DNA from: Paenibacillus sp. HW567
GTDB taxonomy: Bacteria; Bacillota; Bacilli; Paenibacillales; Paenibacillaceae
Length of the DNA stretch: 64,000 bases
Reading direction: 5' to 3'
Assembly: GCF_000374185.1 (NCBI RefSeq)
Contig: NZ_KB910518.1
Location: 6,309,623-6,373,622 of the forward strand
The notes below the pieces were generated by a model. That model was given only the letters and a program-made list of their open reading frames with translations, searched no databases and had not been told where the DNA came from. Positions 49,716-58,896 of the stretch are shown here, in pieces. Numbering within the stretch: position 1 is the stretch's first letter; each line of letters opens with the position of its first letter. Position numbers and translations under genes: made by a program.

Positions 49716-50392
49716 CAGCTTGTCACCTCTAATACATAACCTACATTTCGAATCGTGTTAATGCGTACCTCCGAACCCAGGAACGTGAGCTTTTTCCGCA
49801 AAAAAGAAATGTACACCTCCACATTGTTATGCTCCGCCTCCGAATCGAAGCCCCACAGCTTCTCGATAATCTGCTCCTTCGAGGTCACTGCCTGTTTTCT
49901 CAGGATCAGCAGCTCCAGCAGTTCATTCTCCTTCAGATTCAGCTTGATCTCCTTGCCCTTTACGGACAGCTTCAGGTTCGCCGTATTCAGCTCTATATCC
50001 CCAAGCTTCAGGGTATCATCCGGGATGACTTCGCCTTTGCGGCGCAGCGCCGCCCGAATCCGGGCCAGCAGCTCCTCCGACGAGAAGGGCTTGGCGATAT
50101 AGTCATCGGCTCCATAATCAAGTCCCGTCACCATATCCGAAATTTCTCCCTTCGCGGTCAGCATGATCACGGGCGTGGACACGCCTTCGCTGCGCAGCTT
50201 CTTCAGTACGGTAATTCCATCCATTTCCGGCATCATAATGTCCAGCAGCAGCAGATCATAGATTCCGCTCTGTGCATAATCCAGCCCCGATCTGCCGTCG
50301 TGGACCATATCCACCGAATAGTTCATCTTCTTCAATATTTGGCTCAAGGCTTCCGCCAGATGCACTTCGTCTTCCACGATTAATATTCTCAT
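49715..50392 (-). CDS. OmpR-family response regulator of the VTC operon
   Basis: A 225-residue regulator with receiver (E7/D8/E9, phosphoacceptor Asp at about residue 51 in LLLLDIMMPEMDG, Lys in IAKPF) and a winged helix ending in INTIRNVGYVLEV. I chose the ATG at 50392 for the family's usual MRILIVEDE start, with GAGG upstream at loose spacing. Its own promoter has TATAAT at 50444-50439, preceded by an 18-bp box that recurs almost unchanged before the VTC operon on the other strand, so it likely activates both. Confidence 0.94.
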   Translation of the reverse strand: MRILIVEDEVHLAEALSQILKKMNYSVDMVHDGRSGLDYAQSGIYDLLLLDIMMPEMDGITVLKKLRSEGVSTPVIMLTAKGEISDMVTGLDYGADDYIAKPFSSEELLARIRAALRRKGEVIPDDTLKLGDIELNTANLKLSVKGKEIKLNLKENELLELLILRKQAVTSKEQIIEKLWGFDSEAEHNNVEVYISFLRKKLTFLGSEVRINTIRNVGYVLEVTS

Positions 50393-50438
50393 GGGTATGC
50401 CCATCCTCTGCATTGAAAATTTGCTTATTTCTTAAGCC

Positions 50439-50470
50439 ATTATAGCAAGATTACCTTTAACGAACCTTAA
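50439..50470 (-). promoter_or_regulatory. Response-regulator box and -10 upstream of the regulator gene
   Basis: On the minus strand TTAAGGTTCGTTAAAGGT (50470-50453) is followed after 8 nt by TATAAT (50444-50439). No -35 consensus is present, as in promoters activated by OmpR-type proteins. Confidence 0.7.
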
Positions 50471-50569
50471 CCGGATGTTATCCGCCGATGGCTGTATAGA
50501 TGAAGGGATTGTGAGAGGGAACTCTGTTTGTTAAGCCTGTGTCAAAAGATCAGCAGAGTGTAAAGTCAT

Positions 50570-50601
50570 TTAAGATTCATTAAAGGTTCCGGGGCTAAGA
50601 T
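50570..50601 (+). promoter_or_regulatory. Matching response-regulator box and -10 upstream of the VTC operon
   Basis: TTAAGATTCATTAAAGGT (50570-50587) matches the box before the regulator gene at 16 of 18 positions and is followed after 8 nt by TAAGAT (50596-50601). Box-to--10 spacing is identical in the two promoters. Confidence 0.7.
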
Positions 50602-50706
50602 ACATTCATAGCAAGCGAGACACACCGGATCACACCGGAAACATACAAGAAACGTGACACATACAGCTTTTTAACAAGCACTCCACTATGAAAGGATCTG
50701 ACCCCT

Positions 50707-51441
50707 ATGGCAATTGAGGTATTCAACCGATACGAGAACAAATATCTGTTCGACCACGCAGATTACCTGAAGCTCTATAATGACCTGTTGGAATATATGG
50801 AGCCTGACGATTACAACAAGCAGCATGAATTTTACTCCATTACCAATCTCTATTACGACACCGCCCATGATTCCCTGATCCGCAGCAGCCTGGCGAAGCC
50901 AAAGTACAAAGAGAAGCTCCGGTTAAGAGCTTACGGGATTCCGAACCAGGATACGAAGGTGTATCTGGAAATCAAGAAGAAGGTGTTCGGCCTGGTGAAC
51001 AAAAGAAGAACCTCGCTGAAGCTGCAGGAGGCCTACGATTTCGTCGCTACCGGCGTGGAGCCGGAATGGAGGGATTATATGAACAAGCAGGTGATCGAGG
51101 AGATCAAGTATTTTTTATCCCGGTATGAGCTGCAGCCCAAGGTGTACCTCTCCTATGACCGCAAGGCGCTGTTCTGCAAAAACAACCGTGATCTGCGGAT
51201 CACCTTCGACACCAATATCCGCAGCCGCCGCTATGATCTGAAGCTGGAGCATGGCACACATGGCGAGTACCTGATGGAACCGGGCCAGTGGCTGATGGAA
51301 GTGAAGGCCGAGAAGACGATTCCGGTCTGGCTGGCAAAAATGCTCTCGGAGCACCGGATGTACCGCACCAGCTTCTCCAAATACGGCAATGAATATAAAA
51401 AAATGCTCAAAATCGAAAGGGAGAGTGCCCTCTATGCTTGA
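50707..51441 (+). CDS. VTC-domain protein (polyphosphate polymerase fold)
   Basis: A 244-residue protein of the VTC/CYTH tunnel-fold family. Typical basic and acidic residues line the predicted tunnel: NRYENKYLFDH, YSITNLYYDT, KYKEKLRLRAYG, VYLEIKKKVFGLVNKRR, LSYDRKALFC, LRITFDTNIRSRRYDL and LMEVKAEKTIPVWL. In yeast the domain makes polyphosphate. In bacteria it occurs with DUF4956 and CotH or Cthe_2159-like genes, where its substrate is not established. AAAGGATC lies upstream of the ATG. It overlaps the DUF4956 gene by 8 nt. Confidence 0.9.
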   Translation: MAIEVFNRYENKYLFDHADYLKLYNDLLEYMEPDDYNKQHEFYSITNLYYDTAHDSLIRSSLAKPKYKEKLRLRAYGIPNQDTKVYLEIKKKVFGLVNKRRTSLKLQEAYDFVATGVEPEWRDYMNKQVIEEIKYFLSRYELQPKVYLSYDRKALFCKNNRDLRITFDTNIRSRRYDLKLEHGTHGEYLMEPGQWLMEVKAEKTIPVWLAKMLSEHRMYRTSFSKYGNEYKKMLKIERESALYA

Positions 51442-52117
51442 TTCACTGTTTTCCGCGGCTCTGACGAGTACCGATTTAACCTTCACTGACGCTATTCTGA
51501 CTATTGTTATCGCAATTGTACTGGGCGGCATGATCAGCCTCACCTATATGAAGACCAACCCGGGAGGGTATTCGCAAAGCTTCACGCTCACGATGGTGCT
51601 GCTGCCGGTGATTGTGGCCGTCATCATCCTGCTCATCGGCAGCAACGTAGCCCGCGCCTTCAGCCTTGCCGGAGCCTTCTCGATCATTCGCTTCCGCAGC
51701 GCGCCGGGCGACCCGAAGGATATCACTTTTGTCCTGTTCACGATGGCTGCCGGTCTTGCCTGCGGAGTTGGCTCCTTTGGTTACGCCGTACTATTCACCC
51801 TTGTGCTCTGCGTGCTGATGTTCATCCTGAACCGCACCGGCTTCGGAGCGAGAAAGACACTGCAGAAGACGCTGAAGGTAACCATTCCTGAGAATCTGGG
51901 CTATGAGGAAGCTTTTGCCGAAGTATTCAACAAATTCAATGTCCGCTTTGAGCTGAAAAAGATTCGAACCACCGAGCTGGGCAGCTTATACGAGCTGGTC
52001 TATGACGTTACGCTCGATGAGCACACCAGCCAGAAGGAATTCCTGGATGCGATCCGCACCCGCAATGGCAATCTGGATCTCTCGCTGACGATGAGTCCAA
52101 CTACAACTGACTATTAA
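51434..52117 (+). CDS. DUF4956 membrane protein
   Basis: A 227-residue protein with three to four membrane helices in its first 130 residues (DAILTIVIAIVLGGMISLTY, TMVLLPVIVAVIILLIGS, YAVLFTLVLCVLMFILN) and the conserved FSIIRFRSAPGDPKDITFVL loop. A ferredoxin-like cytosolic domain follows. It is the usual membrane partner of VTC-domain proteins. The ATG at 51434 lies inside the last codons of the VTC gene, so the two are translated together; the Cthe_2159-like gene follows 23 nt downstream. Confidence 0.92.
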   Translation: MLDSLFSAALTSTDLTFTDAILTIVIAIVLGGMISLTYMKTNPGGYSQSFTLTMVLLPVIVAVIILLIGSNVARAFSLAGAFSIIRFRSAPGDPKDITFVLFTMAAGLACGVGSFGYAVLFTLVLCVLMFILNRTGFGARKTLQKTLKVTIPENLGYEEAFAEVFNKFNVRFELKKIRTTELGSLYELVYDVTLDEHTSQKEFLDAIRTRNGNLDLSLTMSPTTTDY

Positions 52118-52140
52118 AAAATCGAAGGGAACGATGACAT

Positions 52141-54318
52141 ATGAAGAATTGTATGACAGGGAGCAAGGTGGGACTGGTGCTGCTGGCTGCGGCGCTTATG
52201 ACGGCATGCAGCGCGAATGGCGGGGTGGCGACCGGTGCTGCGAATAATGGAGCAACGAGTGCAGCAGTTACCTCCAGTGCTACGAGTGGAACTACTGCCG
52301 CTGTAGAACTGGCAAACGTTAAAGCGAGTGATCTGGTGACGTATGACGAAGACGATACGACTACCGCATGGACTGCCGACACCTCCACTGATATTCTCCT
52401 GGCAGGAACCACTGCAGAAATTGAAGGCGGCACTGGCGCTACAGCCCAGGATGGATCGGTAACGATTACGGAGGCGGGGACCTATGTTCTCTCCGGGAAG
52501 CTGAGCGACGGGCAGATTATCGTTGATGAGCAGGCGAAGGGAACCGTGCGGCTGGTGCTGAACGGAGTGGACCTGAAGGACAGCGACAGCGCGCCGATCT
52601 ACATCAAGGAAGCGGGCAAAGTCGTAATCACCCTACAGGAAGGCACGGAGAACAGCGTTGCCGATGGAGCCAAATATGCGTCCGCTGATGCCACTACAGA
52701 TGAGCCAAGCGCGGCCATCTTCAGCAAGGCGGATCTGACGATTAATGGAACAGGCAAGCTGACTGTTGCCGCAAGCTACAATGATGGAATTACCAGCAAG
52801 GATGATCTGAAGCTTGTGAGCGGCACGCTTGAGATCCAGGCGGCAGACGATGGTATTGTCGGAAAAGACATGGTCGCCGTTCAAGATGGAACGATAACCA
52901 TCAAAGCGGAGGGAGACGGCATCAAGTCCACCAATGATGAGGAAACAACCAAAGGCTTCGTAGCCATTGCAGCCGGAACATTCGATATAACGGCAGGCAA
53001 TGACGGTATTCAAGCTGAGACGGCGGAAGTGATTGATGGCGGAACGTTCAGCATCGTGACGAACGGAGGTTATGAGAACGCTGAAGTGAAGACAGGCGAT
53101 CAAGGCCCGGGCGGTATGGGCATGGGCGGCAACAGAGGGGGAGGCTTCAGTAACCAGGGGGCAGTGGACGGAACCCCGGCTGCTTCAGGCGATACTGCGC
53201 CTGCGGCAACCACCTCTGCGGCTGCCGCAGATACGGCGGCGGTGACCACAGCAGAGGCGACTACAACGGCGACGGCTGCAACAGAGTCCGTGAGCGCCAA
53301 AGGGCTCAAGGCCGGAGGTGATCTTACCGTGAACGGCGGCAGCTTCACGATTAATTCCGCAGATGATGCAGTGCACAGCAACAGCAATGTCTCCATCACG
53401 GACGGCGGGTTCAAGATTACGACAGGCGACGACGGAATTCATGCGGACAGCCTTACGGCGGTATCCGGTGGCACTATTAATATTTTGAAGAGCTATGAAG
53501 GCATTGAAGGCGCGAATATCACCATATCCGGCGGCGAGATCCATGTGGTGGCCTCGGATGACGGCGTGAACGTGGCCGGGGGTAATGACGACAACGCTGC
53601 ACAGGCAACCACTCAGCAGGATCAATTCGCAAGCGCCGGCAGCAACATGCTGACGATCAGCGGCGGAACCTTAACGGTTGATGCTGCCGGTGATGGTCTG
53701 GATTCGAACGGATCGGTCACGATGACAGGCGGTACCGTGATTGTCAACGGTCCTACCGATGACGGCAACGGCCCGCTCGACTACGACGGCACCTTCAATA
53801 TGACTGGCGGTTATCTGGTGGCAGCAGGCAGCGCAGGCATGGCCCAGGCACCGGGCGAGGATTCCAGCCAGTATTCGGTAAGCATGAGCTTCACGGAAGA
53901 TCAGCAAGCGGGCACTCTGGTTCATCTGGAAGACAGTGACGGCAACAATATCCTGACCTTCGCACCTTCCAAGAATTATCGGTCCGTCGTCGTCAGCTCC
54001 CCGGATCTGAAGCAGGGCGGTTCTTACAAGCTTTACTCGGGCGGAACTTCTACCGACACTGTAGTAGACGGATTGTATACAGACGGTGAGTACAGCGGCG
54101 AAACCCAGGTAGTGGCGTTTGATATCTCCAGCAGCGTAACCTGGCTCAACGAATCGGGAGTCACGACGGCCAACACAGGCCGTGGCCCTGGCGGTGGCGG
54201 CGGCGGATTCACCGGCGGCGGCGGTACCAGACCCCAAGGCGGCGCTGGCGGCACACCTCCACAAGGTGGAACCGGTGGGGGTACCGCTTCAGAGGGTACA
54301 AGCGGAAGTGCAAATTAA
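52141..54318 (+). CDS. Cthe_2159-type beta-helix carbohydrate-binding lipoprotein
   Basis: A 725-residue lipoprotein (lipobox LMTAC, Cys near residue 23) with an Ala/Thr-rich linker. Two blocks of right-handed beta-helix turns follow: residues about 95-320 and 385-600, each with repeated GTLEIQAADDGI, GTFDITAGNDGI or GGFKITTGDDGI-like turns. They are separated by a Gly- then Ala/Thr-rich low-complexity stretch and end in a Gly-rich tail. Cthe_2159 family proteins bind acidic sugars and calcium, and the repeated D-D-G/N-D-G turns fit metal binding. It is the third gene of the VTC operon. It likely sits on the outer membrane face and binds a wall or exopolymer glycan. Confidence 0.9.
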   Translation: MKNCMTGSKVGLVLLAAALMTACSANGGVATGAANNGATSAAVTSSATSGTTAAVELANVKASDLVTYDEDDTTTAWTADTSTDILLAGTTAEIEGGTGATAQDGSVTITEAGTYVLSGKLSDGQIIVDEQAKGTVRLVLNGVDLKDSDSAPIYIKEAGKVVITLQEGTENSVADGAKYASADATTDEPSAAIFSKADLTINGTGKLTVAASYNDGITSKDDLKLVSGTLEIQAADDGIVGKDMVAVQDGTITIKAEGDGIKSTNDEETTKGFVAIAAGTFDITAGNDGIQAETAEVIDGGTFSIVTNGGYENAEVKTGDQGPGGMGMGGNRGGGFSNQGAVDGTPAASGDTAPAATTSAAAADTAAVTTAEATTTATAATESVSAKGLKAGGDLTVNGGSFTINSADDAVHSNSNVSITDGGFKITTGDDGIHADSLTAVSGGTINILKSYEGIEGANITISGGEIHVVASDDGVNVAGGNDDNAAQATTQQDQFASAGSNMLTISGGTLTVDAAGDGLDSNGSVTMTGGTVIVNGPTDDGNGPLDYDGTFNMTGGYLVAAGSAGMAQAPGEDSSQYSVSMSFTEDQQAGTLVHLEDSDGNNILTFAPSKNYRSVVVSSPDLKQGGSYKLYSGGTSTDTVVDGLYTDGEYSGETQVVAFDISSSVTWLNESGVTTANTGRGPGGGGGGFTGGGGTRPQGGAGGTPPQGGTGGGTASEGTSGSAN

Positions 54319-54326
54319 ATAACAAG

Positions 54327-54363
54327 CAGCGCCCCTCCGGTGAATGGAGAGGCGCTGTTTTTG
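54327..54363 (+). terminator. Intrinsic terminator of the VTC operon
   Basis: CAGCGCC-CTCC pairs with GGAG-GGCGCTG, followed by TTTTT. Confidence 0.93.
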
Positions 54364-54555
54364 CTTGGCAATCACAATATCTACTCAGGTGAATTTGTAA
54401 GCACATCGGAGATAAACTCACCGTGCAAGTGTAATAGTAGTAAGTTCCTTGGGAGTGGAGAGCTAGGTGAAATTTGTCCAACTAATTGGCTGAAATCTGC
54501 TCTGTGGCGGGCGGCCAGGAATAGTGGAACTTTTTCCACTTGGGTCACTGTAGTC

Positions 54556-55470
54556 CTACATAAAATCAAAAAAATAACGGATCACATGGAAGAACACCGG
54601 CGAGGTGTAGGCCAGGCTGTCGACGCGGCTGAGGTAGCTGGTCTGCAGGGCGACGAATTTGTCATCGTCACCAATCAGCAGATCGCGCTTCAGTACGGAT
54701 ACCGTTAAGCTGCCGAAGAAGCCGGCGAGACTGATCAATACCCCGGAGAACAGCCCGAATATCGGGGTCAGCGGCGTGAAGTAAGGGTAGATCAGGTAAG
54801 ATACCCCTGTGGTGACCACGAATGCGCAGGCGAAGCCTTCCCAGGTCAGATTCGGATTGGCGGTCGGTACGACCTTGCGCTTGCCAATATAGATCGAAGC
54901 CAGATAGTGAACGGCATCATTAAGCTGTGTAAGCACCACAAGGAACAGCACGAGTCCTGCTCCGTACTCCGGTGTGGCAAATTGGAAATAAGCCAGGTGG
55001 CTAAGCCCGAACACCATCAGCATAAGCCCCCACTGGGTAGCGCTGACGCTGCGCAGGAACCCGAGAGTACCTTTGTTAATAAGCCTGGGAAGCGGCAGGA
55101 GCAGGAAGACATACACCGGAATGAAAACGATGAACATGCCATACCACTCAATGTAGACCCAGTAGAATTGCAGCGGAATGGACAGGTATGCCCACAGGAA
55201 CAGTCTGCGGTCGGCTTTTCTTGTACGGATCATGGAGAAATATTCCTTGAGCGCAAAGAAGGTCAGCACCATGAGGGACAGCAGGGACACGACCGGATTG
55301 AACAGCGTAGCCAGACAGAAGATGAAGAGCATGCCCCACCATGTTTTGAGGCGGAAGCCAATGCCTGTATAATCCTTGTCCTTTTGCATTCTGCTCACCA
55401 CTACATATATTAAATGAATGGAAGATAGAACTGCTAATATAAGGAGTAATGTAAAAAGCGAGCTGTTCAA
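54556..55470 (-). CDS. CdsA-like phosphatidate cytidylyltransferase family protein
   Basis: A 304-residue membrane protein with eight or so helices and a C-terminal cytidylyltransferase region: IGKRKVVPTANPNLTWEGFACAF corresponds to the conserved G.R...P..SPNKT.EG block, and KRDLLIGDDDKF..LSRVDSLAYTSPVFF to the K.....PGHGG..DR.D.L block. It would make CDP-diacylglycerol, though the canonical GHGG is replaced by GDDDK, as in a divergent subfamily. The start is TTG at 55470 with a weak ribosome site. It is divergent from the YiiX-like gene. Confidence 0.8.
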   Translation of the reverse strand: MNSSLFTLLLILAVLSSIHLIYVVVSRMQKDKDYTGIGFRLKTWWGMLFIFCLATLFNPVVSLLSLMVLTFFALKEYFSMIRTRKADRRLFLWAYLSIPLQFYWVYIEWYGMFIVFIPVYVFLLLPLPRLINKGTLGFLRSVSATQWGLMLMVFGLSHLAYFQFATPEYGAGLVLFLVVLTQLNDAVHYLASIYIGKRKVVPTANPNLTWEGFACAFVVTTGVSYLIYPYFTPLTPIFGLFSGVLISLAGFFGSLTVSVLKRDLLIGDDDKFVALQTSYLSRVDSLAYTSPVFFHVIRYFFDFM

Positions 55471-55559
55471 GCAATCACCAACTTGTCGCAGAATAGAATT
55501 CCAATTAAGGGGTCATATGTTATCATGAAGGAAATGTTCAAACATGATAAGGGGAAATT

Positions 55560-56108
55560 TTGCAGATGGATGCTGAGCACTCGGTTTTTATCCTGCTTAC
55601 GAATACAGGAACGCTTTTTACCAAGCTTATACAAGGCTACACCAAGGCACCTTACAATCACGCTTCCATCGCCTTTGACCGCGCGCTGTCGGAGCTGTAC
55701 AGCTTCGGGCGGAAGCATCCGAACAACCCGCTGAATGGCGGATTCGTGAGGGAGAATTTGCAGACAGGCACATTCAGCAAGTATCCGAATACGACCTGTG
55801 TGATCTACGAGCTTACAGTATCGGAACGTGAGGTCGAGAAAATGCGGCGTGTGCTGCACATCTTCATCCGCAGCCGTCAAAAATACCTCTATAACCTGCT
55901 GGGCATTATTGGCGTTGCCCTCAAAGAACCGGTGGAATTCAGCAATTCCTACTTCTGCTCGCAGTTCGTGGCGGAAATTCTGGACCGTTCCGGCATCAGG
56001 CTGTGGAATAAGCTGCCTGCGCTCGTTACGCCGGATGATTTCCGTCAGAGCGACAGGCTGCAATTGATATATCAGGGGAAATTAAGCGAATATGTGCCGG
56101 TGGAATGA
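55560..56108 (+). CDS. YiiX-like permuted NlpC/P60 cysteine hydrolase
   Basis: A 182-residue protein with the circularly permuted papain-like layout. An early His lies in YTKAPYNHASIAFD, and the Cys in FSNSYFCSQFVAEIL comes late, the order of YiiX/YebB and related amidases or acyltransferases. The ELYSFGRK strand is also typical. It probably cleaves or forms an amide/ester bond on a lipid or peptide. AAGGGG precedes both the TTG at 55560 and an ATG at 55566. There is no signal peptide. Confidence 0.8.
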   Translation: MQMDAEHSVFILLTNTGTLFTKLIQGYTKAPYNHASIAFDRALSELYSFGRKHPNNPLNGGFVRENLQTGTFSKYPNTTCVIYELTVSEREVEKMRRVLHIFIRSRQKYLYNLLGIIGVALKEPVEFSNSYFCSQFVAEILDRSGIRLWNKLPALVTPDDFRQSDRLQLIYQGKLSEYVPVE

Positions 56109-56244
56109 TTGCGGCTCATAACAACATGAAGTATTGAGAGGCGGCTGAGAGCTTGCAGCTTACAGCTTACAGCCTGTCCCTCCCCAATTGGGCAATGGCT
56201 TGATCGGCCAGTGGGCGCCGCTCCAGAAATTTTTGAATAACGGA

Positions 56245-57876
56245 CTATCTTTTCCAATGAACAATCCGGTTGCGCCCTTCGTGTTTCGCCTGATACAGGG
56301 CCTTGTCTACCGCTTCAAGCAGATCGCTTTCGACTGAGAAATCATTGATGGTCAGCAATCCCATACTTATGGTAACGGATATAGGCTGGCCGTCATTGGC
56401 AATCATCACCTGATTGGCTTCCACGCTTGTCTTAATTTGCTCTGCTGTATGCAGTGCCTGGGATTCACCGATATGGGGTAAATAGATGATGAACTCTTCG
56501 CCGCCATAACGGGCAAATATGTCAGTCTTCCGCAAACACCGCTTGATGACCTCCACCGTGCTGCAGATCACTTCATCCCCGACCAAGTGGCCGTATGTAT
56601 CGTTCACCTGTTTGAAATAATCAATATCGAGCAGGATCAGAGCAAAGGGATTATGCAACTTTCTGTTCTTCACCACCTCTGTCTCTAACTGCTGGGTCAG
56701 ATAGTGACGGTTGTAGCAGCCGGTTAAGCTGTCGGTTATTGCCATCTGTTTAAGCTGCCGGTTGGTATGGAACAGCTTCTTCTGCACCTCGATCAACGCC
56801 TGGTTGCGCTCCTGCAGAATCATATTCTGATTATGGGTTTCTTCAATGAGACCCTGCAGCTCGCTGGTATCCTGGAACGTAATGATCCGTCCCACCCTCT
56901 CCCTGCTAACCAAAATGGGTGCAGCCTGAATGTGCAGATACCGCTTAATGGTTGGATGCAGTACTTCGATTTCGCTTGTTACCAGCGGACGCTCCCGGTA
57001 GGCCTGAAGGAATTCCTTAACGCTGATGCTTTCTCCCTGAAGAATATTCTCGATGCTGAAGCGGTCTCCGACATGCAGAGAGAAATGGGGGACCAGTGCC
57101 TGATTGATTTCTAATACCGTCTCGTTATCGTCGAGCACCAGGATACCCAGCGCAATCGTGTCCATTACATCCCGGTGGGCAATGGTTACAATATCAAATA
57201 CCTTATCCTGGTCTATAGAAATTACAAAAAAGATCGCCGAAAGTAACATGCCAAGCGAAGTCATCCCCGGGATCACCGGCAGATACCGGTCCAGGACCAC
57301 GTTCAGCAGAACATCCAGCATGATGCATACTGCCGCCGACAATAGGCCCTTGAGCACAAGCATAATCTGTGTTTTGACACGGGGAACCTTACTGTGAATC
57401 AGGGAAACGGTGATAACATATAGCGAAACGATGACATGGATAACGATGACGGCGATATAGAACCAAAAAATAGGCCCGTAGGTTCTTTGGACGTAGCTTC
57501 CGTTCACAGGCTGCACAAACCAGCCGAACGGATTCAGGATCAGGCCGAGCGAAGCCAGCGCTATAGGGACGGACAGGAGCAGAATGACCCTTTTCTTCAG
57601 AAACTGGATTTGTCCGGTTAATAAAATGGTAAAAAACATCCATCCTATACTCAGAAATGCTCCGTCTACAAAGGCGGCCTTCACATAAAATAGTTGAAAG
57701 ATGGGATCATCGGTGGTTTTGATGGCAAACTGGCAGAAGGGCCACAACATCATGGAAAAATGAAAAGCTAAGTATACTTTGTGCAGTTTCGTTATTGTAA
57801 CAGAGACAAAAACATAGACGAATAGTGCAAACAAAATAAAAAATAGTATCAGATCAATCCACACCACTAAACCCAA
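56245..57876 (-). CDS. Seven-helix membrane diguanylate cyclase with PAS domain
   Basis: A 543-residue protein. Residues about 1-225 are seven membrane helices of the HisKA_7TM-like type. Residues about 230-350 are a PAS-like sensor (DVMDTIALGILVLDDNETVL). A short coiled coil leads to a GGDEF domain at about residues 385-543, with the active-site motif GGEEF in IFARYGGEEFIIYLP and DIDYFKQVNDTYGHLVGDEV. It should make cyclic di-GMP. No RxxD inhibitory site is obvious before GGEEF. The start is TTG at 57876 with GAAGGTG upstream. No phosphodiesterase is adjacent. Confidence 0.92.
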   Translation of the reverse strand: MGLVVWIDLILFFILFALFVYVFVSVTITKLHKVYLAFHFSMMLWPFCQFAIKTTDDPIFQLFYVKAAFVDGAFLSIGWMFFTILLTGQIQFLKKRVILLLSVPIALASLGLILNPFGWFVQPVNGSYVQRTYGPIFWFYIAVIVIHVIVSLYVITVSLIHSKVPRVKTQIMLVLKGLLSAAVCIMLDVLLNVVLDRYLPVIPGMTSLGMLLSAIFFVISIDQDKVFDIVTIAHRDVMDTIALGILVLDDNETVLEINQALVPHFSLHVGDRFSIENILQGESISVKEFLQAYRERPLVTSEIEVLHPTIKRYLHIQAAPILVSRERVGRIITFQDTSELQGLIEETHNQNMILQERNQALIEVQKKLFHTNRQLKQMAITDSLTGCYNRHYLTQQLETEVVKNRKLHNPFALILLDIDYFKQVNDTYGHLVGDEVICSTVEVIKRCLRKTDIFARYGGEEFIIYLPHIGESQALHTAEQIKTSVEANQVMIANDGQPISVTISMGLLTINDFSVESDLLEAVDKALYQAKHEGRNRIVHWKR

Positions 57877-58242
57877 TAAATTACACCTTCTTGCTAATAT
57901 TAGTCTTATATGTGGGCTTTGGGCCTAAAGTCTTGCATCTTGCTTCTAATATATAATTAGGATGGCAAGAATACAACCTCCTTTAAAAAGTGCATACGAA
58001 TATCAGTAAAAGAGTCAAGAGAGAAACGGTGAGTCTGCCGCATGGAAGGGCTGAAGCAGGAGCAACGGAAGTCCGGGTTCCACAAGCAAAATGGGCCGCA
58101 CTTCCGCAGGTGCTGGGTGTGTCCGCCAAGCTGGGACGTATTTCTTTCGGGGGCTATTGCACATCTTGGGTATTTACATCATGAATATATCCGCCGCCGG
58201 GGGAACGCTGTTGGGATTCATCCGGGGAGCAGCCTATGCGTC
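57877..58242. other. Intergenic region, nothing supported
   Basis: About 365 nt between the GGDEF and GNAT genes. Short open frames exist on both strands (for example from 58042), but none has a convincing ribosome site together with a recognisable product, and they overlap the convergent GNAT gene. It may hold decayed coding DNA. Confidence 0.4.
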
Positions 58243-58728
58243 CTAAGCAAATTGCTTCTCGTACACATCGACCTTATTTCCATGCTGATCCTTGCTGCTG
58301 CTGGTTTTGATAAAGCCGTTCCTCGTCCAAAATAACGCCCCGGTCTCGTTCTCCAACTGGACTGCCAACCGGGCCGACGTTACATTGTTCTGCTTCAAGT
58401 ATCTTTCCAGCACATTCAGGGCTATAGATCCGATCCCCTGTCCGGCATAGCTCTTGTGAAGTATGAAAAGACCGATCCAAGGGGCGTTATCCCCCGGGTT
58501 GTTGGGCAGATAAGTAATAATGCCGATATACTGATTATTCTCCTTGATGTACAGCATCTTCTCGTTCATTTCAAGATTCTGCCGGTTCTCCTCGCGGATT
58601 TCCTCTGCGGTGAGGGCTTCTTTGTGCAGCACCATGAGGTTGAACGCAGGCTGTGAGTTGAGGATCGCGGCTTGAAGCGGGATACTTTCTGCGGACAACG
58701 GATCGGCAACGGGTTCTAAAGTAATCAA
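58243..58728 (-). CDS. GNAT-family N-acetyltransferase
   Basis: A 161-residue GNAT protein. The acetyl-CoA loop is in ILHKSYAGQGIGSIALNVLE (Q-G-I-G-S), preceded by the beta-4 strand NAPWIGLFIL, and the C-terminal ARLAVQLENETGALFWTRNGF is typical. TTG at 58728 has AAGGAAGG 8 nt upstream, whereas the GTG at 58737 lies inside that site, so TTG is the better start. Substrate unknown. It is monocistronic. Confidence 0.85.
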   Translation of the reverse strand: MITLEPVADPLSAESIPLQAAILNSQPAFNLMVLHKEALTAEEIREENRQNLEMNEKMLYIKENNQYIGIITYLPNNPGDNAPWIGLFILHKSYAGQGIGSIALNVLERYLKQNNVTSARLAVQLENETGALFWTRNGFIKTSSSKDQHGNKVDVYEKQFA

Positions 58729-58896
58729 TGGATACACCTTCCTTAATGATAGGGTAGAAATGCTGGATTTATGGATAACTATTTAAACGAATATCTAATT
58801 AGATAATAATAAAATTTATACTTGAAATCAAGGGACATGCTACAATAAATAGAATTTATCTAAGACTATTGTCGAGAAGAATGGAGAAATGAAAAT

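Noticed and set aside
45379..58014. A 15-mer (ATATCAGTAAAAGAG) present at 45379 and again at 58000
   Set aside because: A shared 15-mer or two is expected by chance in 64 kb, the flanks do not match, and no mobile element ends are visible.
57990..58335. Short plus-strand open frames between the GGDEF and GNAT genes
   Set aside because: No ribosome site and no recognisable product; one runs antisense into the GNAT gene.
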